Shown in pieces: positions 9,584 to 19,412 of a stretch of 39,953 nucleotides of DNA. Every line of letters starts with the position of its first letter. The stretch's first letter is position 1. Below the pieces are notes generated by a model. The model made no database searches, had not been told where the DNA came from, and saw only the letters and a program-made list of their open reading frames with translations. Made by a program: the position numbers and the translations under genes. Source of the stretch: Chara braunii (taxonomy: Eukaryota; Streptophyta; Charophyceae; Charales; Characeae); assembly GCA_003427395.1 (NCBI GenBank), contig BFEA01000038.1, positions 133,592-173,544 of the forward strand, read 5' to 3'.

Positions 9584-10325
9584 TCTGCTGCAGAGACATA
9601 AACTAGATACATACCCTCCTCCGGATCTTGCTTATAATAATTATAGAACACGGCTGCACACATGCATCCGTAGGACTCAATCAGACTACTAGCCTTAAAC
9701 TTACGTAATATGGTGGTCCCCCCACCTGATAAAGTGTGCTTGACCACTTTTCGGTCTCAGTCAAACATGGGTTGTGCAACCGAAAGATAGTACATACCCA
9801 ACAAAATGTCCATTGGGAGATCATCGCTGACTAGGAACAAGACGCAATGTATCAATTCCCCTCCCGCGTACGGGAAAAGACACTGAATGTCTTTGAGGTA
9901 GTCATTGACTACCATGCATTGTTTGTTGGCACAGGTCTACTCAGGCGCTGCACTTGCCCCTGTAAGCGCAGCCTCTCAACACACGCGCGACTGATAAAAT
10001 TATGCGGTGAGCAAGTGTCATAATAGGCCCCAGCCTTGTGGCCGCCGATGACTACCTCGCCGACGAACATTTCACTCTTAGGGGCTTTAGCCAATGCCGT
10101 CCAAGAAGCTAGCGGGTCTGATTTAGACCACTCCTCTAGCTCCTCTAAGGACTCAAACACATTCATTGAACAGAGGCTCGATGGGTCTGAATGTGTTTGC
10201 GGGACGACAACGGAGTCAGTAGCTTGGGCCATCTCTCGAGATGGTGAGGGTGTTTCCACCACCTCGACCGTAGCAGGAACAACTACTATCCCTACTGGCC
10301 CGACGCATTTCCCGAAGCAGTGCAA
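9562..10325 (-). pseudogene. Aspartic protease region of element 1
   Basis: The segment 10325-9909 contains GEVVIGGHKAGAYYDTCSPHN at residues ~92-109, followed by FISRACVERL, the typical retropepsin start. The catalytic triplet is Asp-Thr-Cys (10011-10019) instead of Asp-Thr-Gly. The reading frame then breaks. The stretch 9747-9562 is the linker towards RT. The protease matures Gag and Pol in this family. The Gly-to-Cys change should damage the active site, though it may simply be post-insertion decay. Confidence 0.8.
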
Positions 10326-10372
10326 GAACTGCTGGCCACATTGCTACCTACGGGAGCAGAGGATCCCATCAC

Positions 10373-11974
10373 CTACCCCATCATAGGTGGGATCTTCTTG
10401 GTCACCTTTTTATTACGGCACTTGAATTGATTATGGCCATATTGGCCACAACGGATACAAGTCTGTCGGGTGTACCGGTCTCTCCACACGTCCTCTGTTA
10501 GACCCGCTTTCTCCCATGGAGGAGCGTTGGGGTCAACTTGACTTCTAGACCGGGATCCTCCACGGCGTCTACCGGTCGCCTTACCTTTTTGTATCGAGGC
10601 AGCGACTACTCCACCCCCTGAAGCCTCTACGCTGCCTGCCTCTGAACCCACTCCCGCTTGGAAGTCGTCTTCCAACTCGATGGTAGAACCATCGTTATCG
10701 ACGAACATAATGCGCCCTTTCCCCTTCCAGTTGGGAGGCAGTGACTTTTTCCTACCGTCCGTTGTGGGTGTTTGTCCATGCCCTAGTTTTGCCTCCAGGT
10801 CTAGGGCCTTCTTGCTGAACGAGGGGAAGTGCTACATGTTGATGTTGGCCTCACTTGCCAATTGATTCCTGAGAGGCATAGGAAAACATCTCAGGCAGGA
10901 GGTGAGTAAAACTTGGGGGTCATAGCGCACCCCAGAGACACAGATCAGACGCTCTACTGCGTCTGTGGCCTCTCTTACCGACTTGAACCGTCTATGGTTC
11001 AGAGTCAGGATCGCATCCGTGGCTTTTTGGGCCTCCTGAGGATCATGCCACCTGTCTTCCACTAGCTTGAGGAAGTCATCCAGTTTCTGGGTGACTGCCC
11101 AAGCGCGGGAGTCATGACCGTATCCCTATAATTGCACTAAACCACTCAACCATCTTGCTGCACTCCCCTCTAAATAGGAGGCAGCCACAAGCACTTCCTT
11201 GTGCGGCAAGGTCAGTTTACACTTGACATAGACCGGCACTGACCTCAACCATGTGTCAAGGTCTTCGCCCCTCTTGTCCCCTGAAAAGGGTTTGGGCGAG
11301 GCGATGGCCGTCTTTGGAACCCACGATGTTTGTCTCGGCACCTGTCCCACTCCAGACTGTGGACCTTGGGAAACAGGCCGTTGCACTAGCTACTGCTGGG
11401 GTTGTGTGCCCTTCGGCTGTGTAGGCTGCGAGACGGCAGGCTGCCCTGTCACGACAACCTGCGATGGAGGTTGGGAGTACACTGTTTGTACAAGAATCTG
11501 TACACTAGGACCTGCTGAGAACCCTCATGTCAACGGCATACCTAGGGAAACGGCTTGGACCGATGCTGGAGAAACATATGGGGACACTTCAGTCACCGGT
11601 GGGACGAAAAAAGGAGGATGTACAACGGGCCGGGCACCGGGCCCGGACGGCAATCGACCTGCCTGCGCTCGCCCGACCAGAACGGCCAGACTCTGTTGGA
11701 TGTCCTGAAGGACAGTCGTGTGGTGGTCCTGCATTTCTACTACACCTCGCAGGACTGTCCGCAGCGTCCTCACATTTGCATCCATGTGCGTCAGGTCCAT
11801 TCCCTCTAACTCACTAACGTCCGCTTGTTTCCGTTGCATCCTTGCTCTTCTTCTAATCATCTTTTCTTTCTCTGCCTTTATCTCTCCTAGAGCCTCCTGT
11901 AGCTGCGCCTCTTGCAGTGCTGCCTGTTGTATGGCGACCTCATCGGGAGTCAACACTATGGGCTGGCTTGCCAT
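10373..11974 (-). pseudogene. gag of element 1 with four or five nonsense codons
   Basis: One reading frame runs from the ATG at 11974 (MASQPIVLTPDE) to 10373, about 534 codons. It is interrupted only by stops near 11525, 11387, 11126 and 10832. It shows a coiled-coil-like Glu/Lys/Arg-rich N-terminus, a retrotransposon Gag core (DLDTWLRSV...SYLEGSAARWLSGL) and a CCHC zinc knuckle CIRCGQYGHNQFKC (10418-10459). Gag packages the element RNA. Persistence of the frame with point stops only suggests fairly recent inactivation. Confidence 0.88.
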
Positions 11975-12660
11975 GACACCAGTGGACTGACTCAGGGGTT
12001 GTGCGACCGTTGACCCTATTTATAGATGTCTGGTACTCGTCTTTTCCATAGGGCTGCCCTGCCCCTCAAAACCCCTCTATAGCGCAGCGAGCAGACAAAG
12101 GACAAAGCAGCAAAGCATGCGTGCTCTACTCCCNNTGGGTTGGCATGGTGACCGTNACCCAGTGCTTCGTCCAGGGCCCTTCAGATAGCTCCGCCCTCTC
12201 CTTCCAGATGCTCGACGTGAACACTGACGACTCTCAAGGTTGAGCGCACACGACTCCTCACGTGAGAGGACTCTCAAGACAGAACACACATCCTCACGGT
12301 AAGAAGTGTCGAAGAGGGTAGATAAGGTTAGGTCCAGCGTACCTCAAAATAGCTGCCCCCAACCACAGACATTCTCACCAGATGGACCCAATGCCGATTG
12401 TGATGACCAAGTGCTGCTTCGGCACAACCAGCATTAATACCGTTGTTCCACCTCAGCATCAATCGCACATCAGATAGTTCTCATCATACTGCGAACTCCC
12501 AATATTCACTACATAGCCTTTCTGGCGATCCCCTCTCCTCCTGGGTCGCCTACTTGCCTTCGCCCTCCTCACTACACACTCACTACGGCCGCTCGCTTAG
12601 CAGACCGCATGCATGTACCACATAGGCAGAAGACAAGCGCCAGATGAGCGCAACGTACCA
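11975..12660 (-). other. Leader between PBS and gag of element 1
   Basis: About 690 bases between the PBS and the gag ATG, untranslated in this family. It contains a few ambiguous bases (12134-12135 and 12156). No other gene is seen. Confidence 0.6.
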
Positions 12661-12674
12661 CAGCTCCGATACCA
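12661..12674 (-). promoter_or_regulatory. Primer-binding site of element 1 (initiator Met tRNA)
   Basis: On the minus strand TGGTATCGGAGCTG lies four bases after the 5' LTR end. It matches the common plant LTR-element PBS TGGTATCAGAGC, complementary to the 3' end of initiator methionine tRNA, with one change. It fixes the 5' LTR boundary and the orientation. Confidence 0.88.
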
Positions 12675-12677
12675 AAT

Positions 12678-13775
12678 TGCAAGGAAAAATGAGTGATAGC
12701 GAACTTCAAAAATCAAACAGCATCATACACATGAGACCAGTTAGTCGTGACCTCGAACCAATAGCTTTAGTAGTAGGAAGTCTAGTTTTTACTCTTATAT
12801 GTGGTATTCATTCTTGTTTGACTCTTGGATTGAGATCTACAGACTCTCGAAAAACTAGTTTCTTCTTTTTTACCACATTGCCTACTTTATTACCTTTGAT
12901 TCTTTTTTGTACTTCATATCAAACTGAGGATGAAGCTATGACTTTGTTCATGGGATATCTACTCACCAAATAAGAGCACAGCAAAAGCTCATAATTGACA
13001 ATGCTGGAATAGTCTCATCATCATCAACGAAGAACCAATGTCGATATCCTATCTGGCGCTCGGCGCCCAGACTACAGATGGCAGATCCTATCTAGCCTAT
13101 CTACGATGCCACCGATGACGTCAACAGCTCCCCGAAGTACGAGCAGATCTCGGACAATGCCGTTCGCCTCAAACACCAGGTGTGTCTCTCGTATCACTCA
13201 CAACCTCGATCCCCAACTCACAGATGCCACACGCACCCAAGAACCACCATCCGCCCCATCCAGCATACAGCAGCGCAGCTCGGCTATGGCTGCCTGCTCC
13301 TTCCAGCTCGCCCGTGAGCGCTGGCCAGTGCAGCAGCACTTGCGCAGCATGCAGCCAGTGCCCGAATCCCCAATGTGTGGGCAGGCCCTTCCCTATATCG
13401 AAGTGGCCTGCTGCTGCGTGCGGTAATGCGGTACTGGGCCCCGTCCCAGAAGCTTCCGGTAGGCCCACAAGGCTGAGCCTCAGTCCAATGGAAACAGGCC
13501 TAGGGCCTGTGGTGGTTACCAGCACCCAACTGCCCTCAGCCTTTGTTCGGTCCACGTTGTGTATCCGGCCCACGGCCTGCCTCAGTTACATACGATGAAA
13601 GGCAGCCTGGGGCTGGGCGCATCCAACCAACTGGCGCTGCGCAACTGCCTGAATTTCCCCAGTTGCGTGGTGACCCCAAAATGGCCTGTAGGCCTCGGTC
13701 GAGCCTGCCTTCACTTAGGGCGGCCGACTGTGTTGAAAATAGGCCCTGTAGGGCATATCGAGGCCTTGTGCCTCA
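12678..13775 (-). repeat. 5' LTR of element 1
   Basis: Matches the 3' LTR at 5742-6673. Ends ...CCTTGCA next to the PBS and starts TGAGGCACAAGG at 13775. It is about 165 bp longer because 203 AT-rich bases (12764-12966) replace 24 bp of the original LTR. Small indels and substitutions separate the two copies, in keeping with the nonsense codons in the coding region. Confidence 0.88.
12764..12966 (+). other. Foreign 203-bp AT-rich open patch inside the 5' LTR
   Basis: This block is absent from the 3' LTR, where 24 bp stand instead. Element 3 resembles the 3' LTR version, so the block is the newcomer. It is much more AT-rich than its surroundings and is open without a stop on the plus strand over its whole length. 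The peptide is hydrophobic: LVVGSLVFTLICGIHSCL near the start and TTLPTLLPLILFCTSYQ in the middle, then TEDEAMTLFMGYLL. It looks like a piece of a membrane-protein gene, possibly of organelle origin. I could not name it. Confidence 0.5.
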
Positions 13776-13837
13776 CACTACCATTGGATTGCATGCAAAG
13801 AGTTACATTGGCGTGTCATTTGGCCAAACAAGGGGTG

Positions 13838-13977
13838 GGTAGTCCTCAAAATACCTTACTCTTTTCTTTACGAATTTCGTTCATCCGGTTCCATCTCGAT
13901 TCGAACCCAGGTCCGCATTTCAACAACCAGTTTATGGGTGTACAAACTGAGCTAAGCCCGTTGGTAGTCCTAAATAC
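13838..13977 (-). mobile_element. tRNA-derived SINE with 15-bp target-site duplication
   Basis: On the minus strand, GGGCTTAGCTCAG (A-box-like, at about 13957-13945) and GGGTTCGAATCGAG (B box) stand at tRNA spacing. They are followed by GATGGAACC and an A-rich end (GTAAAGAAAAGAGTAAG). The 108-bp body (13855-13962) is flanked by near-identical direct repeats GGTAGTCCTCAAAATAC (13838-13854) and GGTAGTCCTAAATAC (13963-13977). This is a complete, short SINE insertion. Confidence 0.75.
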
Positions 13978-14219
13978 TAAATAGTAAATAGTAAATACCC
14001 TACATCTCTGTCCGGGGAGTAATTACTAATTTTCTAGCTGAGTCACAGCCTGATAGACAAGTGCAGAAAGGCGACTTGGGCCAAAGTTTGTCTGGTCAAA
14101 CTTCAAAGCCTAGTTTTCACTACTGGAGTTGGAACTCTTCTGTTTTTTTTTTCTGAAAAAGGGCGACACTGCCACGACAGCCATGAGATATCATTGTGAA
14201 ACTAATCGGCCCCAGGTAA

Positions 14220-14345
14220 TTCAGGAATTTTGTCCATCTGGATGGTTCCATCTGGAATCAAACTCAAGTCTGCAGCTCCGGTCCAGGCCCGTTCATACAA
14301 GTACGTCAGGGCCGTTACCCACCACAACTGTTGGAGGTACTGCCG
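14220..14345 (-). mobile_element. Second copy of the tRNA-derived SINE, degenerate
   Basis: On the minus strand the stretch GACTTGAGTTTGATTCCAGA, followed by TGGAACC, parallels GACCTGGGTTCGAATCGAGA and TGGAACC of the SINE at 13855-13962. The A-box side is worn. No clear tail or target-site duplication is visible. Confidence 0.45.
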
Positions 14346-14419
14346 GTTTAAGACACCACCCAAACAAATGGGGCAACCCAAAGTCCACTGGTCAATAAAT
14401 TATCTCACAATAGCCAGCA

Positions 14420-14569
14420 ACAATGTGACGCGTCCGTCGGGACATCCGTTAAAAATGGAACGATACAGAGAAGATTAGCATGGCCCCTATGCAAGGATGA
14501 CACAGATAAATCAAGAAATGGTCCAATTTTTTTTGGGTTAACAAAAAAAAAAAAAAGACAATTTGACGC
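14420..14569 (+). pseudogene. U6 snRNA retropseudogene, nearly full length, with poly(A) tail and target-site duplication
   Basis: Bases 14432-14525 carry the whole U6 sequence, from GTCCGTCGGGACATCCG through GATACAGAGAAGATTAGCAT to GGTCCA, followed by T8 (14527-14534). After GGGTTAAC comes a run of 14 A. ACAATGTGACGC (14420-14431) directly precedes the U6 5' end and ACAATTTGACGC (14558-14569) follows the A run, 11 of 12 identical. This is a target-site duplication, so it is a retroposed copy and not a promoter-driven gene. Several core bases differ from canonical U6 (CTATGCAAGG, CACAGATAAATCAAG). Confidence 0.85.
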
Positions 14570-14743
14570 AGTGCCTTCCACCTGGTAATACTCGTAGAAG
14601 GGGCAGGTGCAGATGCAGGATAGAAGATGCTTGTGCTCTCAGTCGCGTTAATGCAACAATCAAGCTTAGTTAGGCAGCGGCCCTTTCGACATTCAATCAG
14701 CCGATACAAAACATCAGTTTTCACTCAACGTGGGTGATGCCTT

Positions 14744-15095
14744 GGGTAATAGAACCTTTCCTCACAGGACCTCACTGTATTCTCTTCTAAATTCAGCAAC
14801 AACATAGCGCAATCAGCCGAGACAACACATCGGTTTTCACTGATCGCCGGCGATGCCTTGGGTAATAGAACCTTTCCTCGTCGTATTCTCTTCCACATTT
14901 AGCAACAACCTAGCGCGAAGTCTCGTAGAACCTTTCCTCACAGGACCTCACTGTATTCTCTTCTAAATTCAGCAACAACATAGCGCAATCAGCCCAGACA
15001 ACACATCAATTTTTCACTGATTGCCGGTGATGCCTTGGGTAATAGAACCTTTCCTCATCGTATTCTCTTCCACATTTAGCAACAACATAGCGCAC
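14744..15095. repeat. Two copies of a ~176-bp higher-order repeat
   Basis: The motifs GGGTAATAGAACCTTTCCTC, CTTCTAAATTCAGCAACAAC and CATCGGTTTTCACTGATC-like recur. The long form (with CACAGGACCTCACTG) is at 14761 and 14937, the short form at 14860 and 15037. The long-short pair therefore repeats with a period of 176-177 bp. Within a pair the two halves are themselves related. Confidence 0.8.
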
Positions 15096-15369
15096 AGTCC
15101 CTACGAGAAACGAGAGAGAAGTCACAGTTACACATAAGTAGAAGACGCAAACATCGACATCACCAAAGACAATTTCAAAGAGATTCGCCTCTCTTGCACA
15201 ACGCTCAGGGGGTACTCGCAGGCAGCACAAGCATAGCTCAGACTTGTCGTTATCAAATCCCGACATCAATCAGGTCTTGAAAAAATCCATGAAGGGGAAG
15301 AAGACTAGGGCAATCTCACCATGTAGACATGACCCTGACCACTGACGTTAGCCCAAACCATGATCATGG
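15096..15369. other. No recognisable gene
   Basis: Anonymous DNA between two repeat blocks. No recognisable coding, RNA or mobile-element signal. Confidence 0.5.
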
Positions 15370-15965
15370 GATGCTACACTGCTACACCCCCGAACTGCTC
15401 AAGATTGGGCTTCTTGACCCCCAAAATTGCCGGTGGTTGGCCTTTCAAGACCCTTCCGGTTGCAGAGATCAGGATGTAAGAGCGCTAAACTGCCCAGAGT
15501 GCGTTTGGCTTGCCAGAGGCATTTCAGAAGGATTCACTTGGTCTTTATCATGGACATTGCCAGCAGTTTGGGGGGGCGGAGGGGGCGGAGGGGGCGGTGA
15601 CCAGGCTCTGTGGGGGGAGGGGGGGGGGGGGACCAGGCTCTGTGACCCCCAAACTCGTGAGGATTGGGGGGGGGGGGGGGTGACCCCCAACTTCACAGTG
15701 GTCAGCTTTTTAGGACCCCACAACCACAGTGATAAGGCTTTGAAACCTCCAAAACTGCAGACATAGGTGCTTTTGACCATCAAATTGCGATTGTTGACCA
15801 GCCTTTCAGGACCCTAGGATCACGGTGATCAAGCTTCTAGACCCCCAAAAGTGCCAACGATCGGGGTTTTCAACCCCCAAGTGACCTGCCTTTTAGGATC
15901 CCACAATCATAGCAATTAGGCTTTGAGACCCCCAAACTGGCAATGATCAAGCTTTCGGACCCCTT
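15370..15965. repeat. Degenerate ~30-33-bp minisatellite with long G-runs
   Basis: A unit close to GACCCCCAAAACTGCCAATG followed by ATCAAGCTTT recurs about a dozen times (clear starts near 15416, 15681, 15714, 15839 and 15928), at 30-33 bp spacing. Its middle (15569-15680) is invaded by GGGGGCGGA repeats and G-runs of up to 16, which could form G-quadruplexes. Open frames across it are repeat-derived and are not genes. Confidence 0.75.
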
Positions 15966-16330
15966 TTTTTCCAGTAGATCCTATCCAGTAGATAATGGGA
16001 TGATGCCTAGGGATCTTATCATATTTGCAAAGTCAAATAACATAAAAAATGCCATGCAAACAAAACACGGTATTCCATATATTCAATCAACTTTAAGTGA
16101 ACACTACAATTTCCACAACAGATTCTTTTGGCGATATCAAATCTTGGTCGTATTGGAATCGTGCTTCCAAAGTAGTATTAGCATTTGCGACCACATCCAG
16201 CCATACCAGTACTGATTCTAATGAATCCTATCCAGCAGATAGTGGGATCATGCCCGGGGATGCGGGGATCATGCCCCGGGAGGCCTCTGCTGGTCTCCAT
16301 GGCTATGAGTGCCATTAGCCTTTCTTAGAC
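15966..16330. repeat. Dispersed repeat, copy 1, with an AT-rich stretch
   Basis: The segment AGTATTAGCATTTGCGACCA, then CCAGTACTGA, then TATCCAGCAGATAGTGGGATCA (first 20 bases shared) and GGAGGCCTCT is related to 18706-18800. A related CCAGTAGATAATGGGATGAT also stands at 15980-16000. Between them (16015-16190) is AT-rich DNA with partly open frames on both strands that I could not identify. Confidence 0.55.
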
Positions 16331-16515
16331 AGCATCCAGGTGCTACAAGGGTAATCAACCCTGCCCTGCCTTCTAAATAATAATAAAATGATAAAAAGCC
16401 ATCTGTGCTGTAGCAGCAGTTCCCTGCTCGGACTGTTTTCTGCGTTTTTTTTTGGTCATAAGAGTCCAGATCACAGTAGAGGTTATCTGCTAGGCCTCCG
16501 GAGGTGCCTGTCGCT
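16331..16515. other. Lead-in to the 333-bp satellite
   Basis: Non-coding DNA with A-rich and T-rich stretches. No gene is seen. It leads directly into the tandem array. Confidence 0.4.
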
Positions 16516-17514
16516 GTACTCAACCAGTGGGGAGATCACATGGCTTGTGACAGCCCCAAGGACAGTCTTCCTAAAGGGGGCATCATTCCTGAACTTTTTG
16601 TTGTCCTAATTAGATCGCAAGTTGAGCCCTACAGCGGTGCGACCCAGACCTGTCTCTAGACCTAGACCTACACCAACCCACGCCTTCCGCAACCCAGACC
16701 TGTCTCCAGACCTAGACCTTCACCAATCCACGCCTTCCGAGGGTCTCAGACGTAGGGACACCCCGAATTCTCAAGGACGACCCAGACACAGGACGGGTCA
16801 CAAAATATGTGGTCAAACCTACCACTATCACATCTAGCAGACTCTATGGTACTCAACCAGTGGGGAGATCAGATGGCTTGTGACAGCCCCAAGGACAGTC
16901 TTTCTCCAGGAGGCATCATTCCTGAACTTTTTGTTGTCCTAATTAGATCGCAAGTCGATCCCTACAGCGGTGCGACCCATACCTGTCTCTAGCCCTAGAC
17001 CTACACCAACCCATGCCTTCCGCAGCCCAGACCTGTCTCTAGACCTAGACTACACCAATCCACGCCTTCCGAGGGTCTCAGACGTAGGGACACCCCGAAT
17101 TCTCGAGGACGACCCAGACACAGGAGGGGCCACAAATATGTGGTCAAACCCCTACCTTTATCACATCTAGCAGACTCTATGGTACTCAACCAGTGAGGAG
17201 ATCAGATGGCTTGTGACAGCCCCAAGTACAGTCTTCCTCCAGGGGGCATCATTCCTGAACTTTTTGTTGTCCTAATTAGATCGCAAGTGGAGCCCTACAG
17301 CGGTGCGACCCATACCTGTCTCTAGACCTAGACCTACACCAACCCACGCCGTCCGCAACCCAGACCTGTCTCTAGACCTAGACCTACACCAATCCACGCC
17401 TTCCGAGGGTCTCAGGCGCAGGCACACCCCGACTTCTCGAGGGCGACCCAGACACGGGAGGGGTCACAAATATGTGGTCGAACCCACCGCTATCACATCT
17501 AGCAGACTCTATGG
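16516..17514. repeat. Satellite: three tandem 333-bp units
   Basis: GTACTCAACCAGTG starts units at 16516, 16849 and 17182, exactly 333 bp apart. The third unit closes with CTAGCAGACTCTATGG near 17514. Each unit contains an internal duplication of GACCTGTCTCTAGACCTAGA followed by CTACACCAA and CCACGCC. Units differ by scattered substitutions. Open frames here (for example around 16622 and 17303) repeat with the unit and are not genes. Confidence 0.92.
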
Positions 17515-18190
17515 GGGGCTAACCACGCTTCTAGTACCAATGCAGCAACCCACCCTCCCCTCCCTAAGATGAGACCCCTACCCAACGAACCTTCCCCAGA
17601 TTCACGCCCCTCAATGGGAAAGTAGACAGGTACCAGCCCGGATGAAGCCCAACTTGCAAGCATCGTAAGATAGACATGAGGCCCGCCCTTGGGGAATCGT
17701 AAACGTCTAACACCCAACCCCTACCACTACTCAAGGGGGGTGTAGAGAGTGGGGCCGGACCAGGACCAGGATCGTATAATGTAGGTATGGACTCTCGCAG
17801 GTGTACCATGGGGCCGGGAAACTACTCTGGTAACCCAAAACACCCATGACACACCCACAGAGCAGTGCTTACGAACCAGGCGGTGCACACAAACAGGCCC
17901 ACAATCTCTACACAAATTCCTATCCTAACCTAATCTAAACCTAACACCTCTACCCCAACATAACTCCTCTACCCCATCCATGGTGAGTACACGAGACATG
18001 ACCCAGACATCATTGAACACCCCCCCCCCCAACACACACACACACACACTCTTCGGACTACCCAAAGGCCAACCACTAAAACAGCTCTCCTCCAAGGCCC
18101 TGCTACCAGTATACTACAACCATGAACTAAACCCCTTGGGTGACGTGCAGGCAGTGTCTGTAATCCTTACCATGAATCAACCCAGCGAGA
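17515..18190. other. No recognisable gene; C-rich, CTAACC-rich DNA
   Basis: C-rich on the plus strand, with CCTAACCTAATCTAAACCTAA near 17918-17940 (first 20 bases shown in part) and a C-run plus (CA)n at 18020-18048. No recognisable coding sequence. Confidence 0.5.
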
Positions 18191-18225
18191 GTGTGTGAAT
18201 GGGCCTGTGTTGGTCAAAGCCGGCC

Positions 18226-18325
18226 CGTGTCCATGCGCGAGGCTGCAGAGTTTTGATCGTGCAACCTCATACCACAACGCGCACTTCCAACCAGTCCTCC
18301 ACCCACTGAGCTACAGCCCATTGCT
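18226..18325 (-). mobile_element. tRNA-like sequence, probably a SINE head or tRNA pseudogene
   Basis: On the minus strand GGGCTGTAGCTCAGTGGGTG (from about 18322) is an excellent A-box/D-arm sequence. About 45 bases further on, the B-box position reads GGTTGCACGATCAAAACTC, too damaged for a working promoter or T-loop. A mature tRNA fold is not convincing. I could not find a tail or target-site duplication. Confidence 0.45.
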
Positions 18326-18705
18326 CAGACTGTTTTCTTATGTGTTATAGCAGCTGGGGACTATCTGGAAGCTACAAAGTCGAAGCCGGAGCCAAGTCCC
18401 ACTAGTGGGGGTTTAGACTTCAAGTACGCACGCCATCCAATCTGAACATCTCACCACCGCACTGTGGCCAAGTTGAAAAATACTCCAAAGGAAGACTTGA
18501 AAAATACTCCACAGGAAGACTAAACTCCTGCTTGTGCTACTTAGCCCGGGGTAATGGCCCCAGTAACCATCTCAACCATGAATAACCTCTGTAAGGGACA
18601 TTGGGCCCGGTTCCCAGCACAGGATGCTCCCCACGAACAGATAAGAGCAATTGTCAAAAAACAAAATAAAAGACAGCGGCCAGGTGGACCAATACTGAAT
18701 TCTGT
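18326..18705. other. No recognisable gene
   Basis: Anonymous DNA with a small direct duplication of GACTTGAAAAATACTCCA at about 18466-18510. An open stretch at 18554-18748 has no recognisable domain. Confidence 0.45.
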
Positions 18706-18990
18706 CCCAAGTATTATTAGCATCTCAGACCACGTCCAGCAGTGTTAGTACTGAATATTTTCCAGTAGATAGTGAGATAATGCGCTGAGATAGTAGGACC
18801 CTGACCCTGGGAGGCCTCTATGGGTAGGAATGGGTAGAGGTGTCATTACCCTTTCTTAGACCGCGTCTGGGTAGGTTTGGGTAGCAGTGTCATTACCCTT
18901 TCTTAGAACCCGTCTGGATAGGAGTGTTATCAACATGGACCCATAGTCAATTCTATCCCGTGGGATGGTCCTCTGGGGTAATGCGATCAT
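18706..18990. repeat. Dispersed repeat, copy 2
   Basis: Related to 16165-16330: AGTATTATTAGCATCTCAGA, CCAGTAGATAGTGAGATAAT and GGGAGGCCTCTATGG. It contains a local duplication of GTGTCATTACCCTTTCTTAGA (18850-18870 and 18887-18907; first 20 bases shared), so it has been rearranged internally. Confidence 0.55.
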
Positions 18991-19018
18991 GCTCCAGGAG
19001 GCCTCCATATGTACTGAC

Positions 19019-19119
19019 GTGTTCACCAAATAAAACCCCCGGTCATTATCACTGTATCTAGACAGACAGATGCCCCAAATACAGCTATAATGACGGGGCT
19101 ATTCGGGTGTGAAGACAGT
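19019..19119. mobile_element. Hairpin MITE (copy 2), diverged
   Basis: The left arm (TTCACCAAATAAAACCCCCG, then GTCATTAT) and right arm (ATAATGACGGGGCTATTCGG, then GTGTGAAGAC) are imperfect reverse complements. They match the ends of the MITE at 5534-5638. The centre keeps a GTATCTAGAC versus GTATCTGGAC similarity, so it is the same family. Confidence 0.65.
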
Positions 19120-19159
19120 AGTATTATAACGCCTACCTGCAGGCGGACAAGTATCAAAT

Positions 19160-19204
19160 CCTACACACAGACACAGAGAGAGAGAGAGAGGAAAAAAAGA
19201 AAGG

Positions 19205-19254
<50 letters not shown>

Positions 19255-19374
19255 ACGAGAGAGCGCGCGCGTGAGAGAGAGAGTTTTTTTTTGTCTGTTT
19301 GTGTTCATTTATCTTTTGAATTTTGGGTACGAATTTGGGAATTAATATTTCACACACACACACGCAAACATGCG

Positions 19375-19412
<38 letters not shown>

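Larger units (their letters stand above)
5742..13775 (-). mobile_element. Ty3/gypsy chromovirus (element 1), nearly full length, inactive
   Basis: In reverse orientation: 5' LTR (13775-12678), initiator-Met PBS (12674-12661), gag (from 11974), protease, RT-RNase H, integrase with chromodomain (to 6676) and 3' LTR (6673-5742). The domain order PR-RT-RH-IN with a post-integrase chromodomain is that of chromoviruses. Gag lies in one reading frame broken only by nonsense codons, whereas pol has indels, stops, a 46-bp insertion and a deletion that removed the polypurine tract. A clean target-site duplication was not found: the flanks read CCTAG on the left and CACTA on the right. Confidence 0.92.

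Noticed and set aside
14426-14534. Functional U6 snRNA gene
   Set aside because: Target-site duplication and poly(A) tail mark it as retroposed. The plant U6 upstream element was not seen, and core bases are changed.
16015-16190. Organelle gene fragment in an AT-rich stretch
   Set aside because: Partly open frames occur on both strands but none was recognisable, and the AT content alone is not enough.
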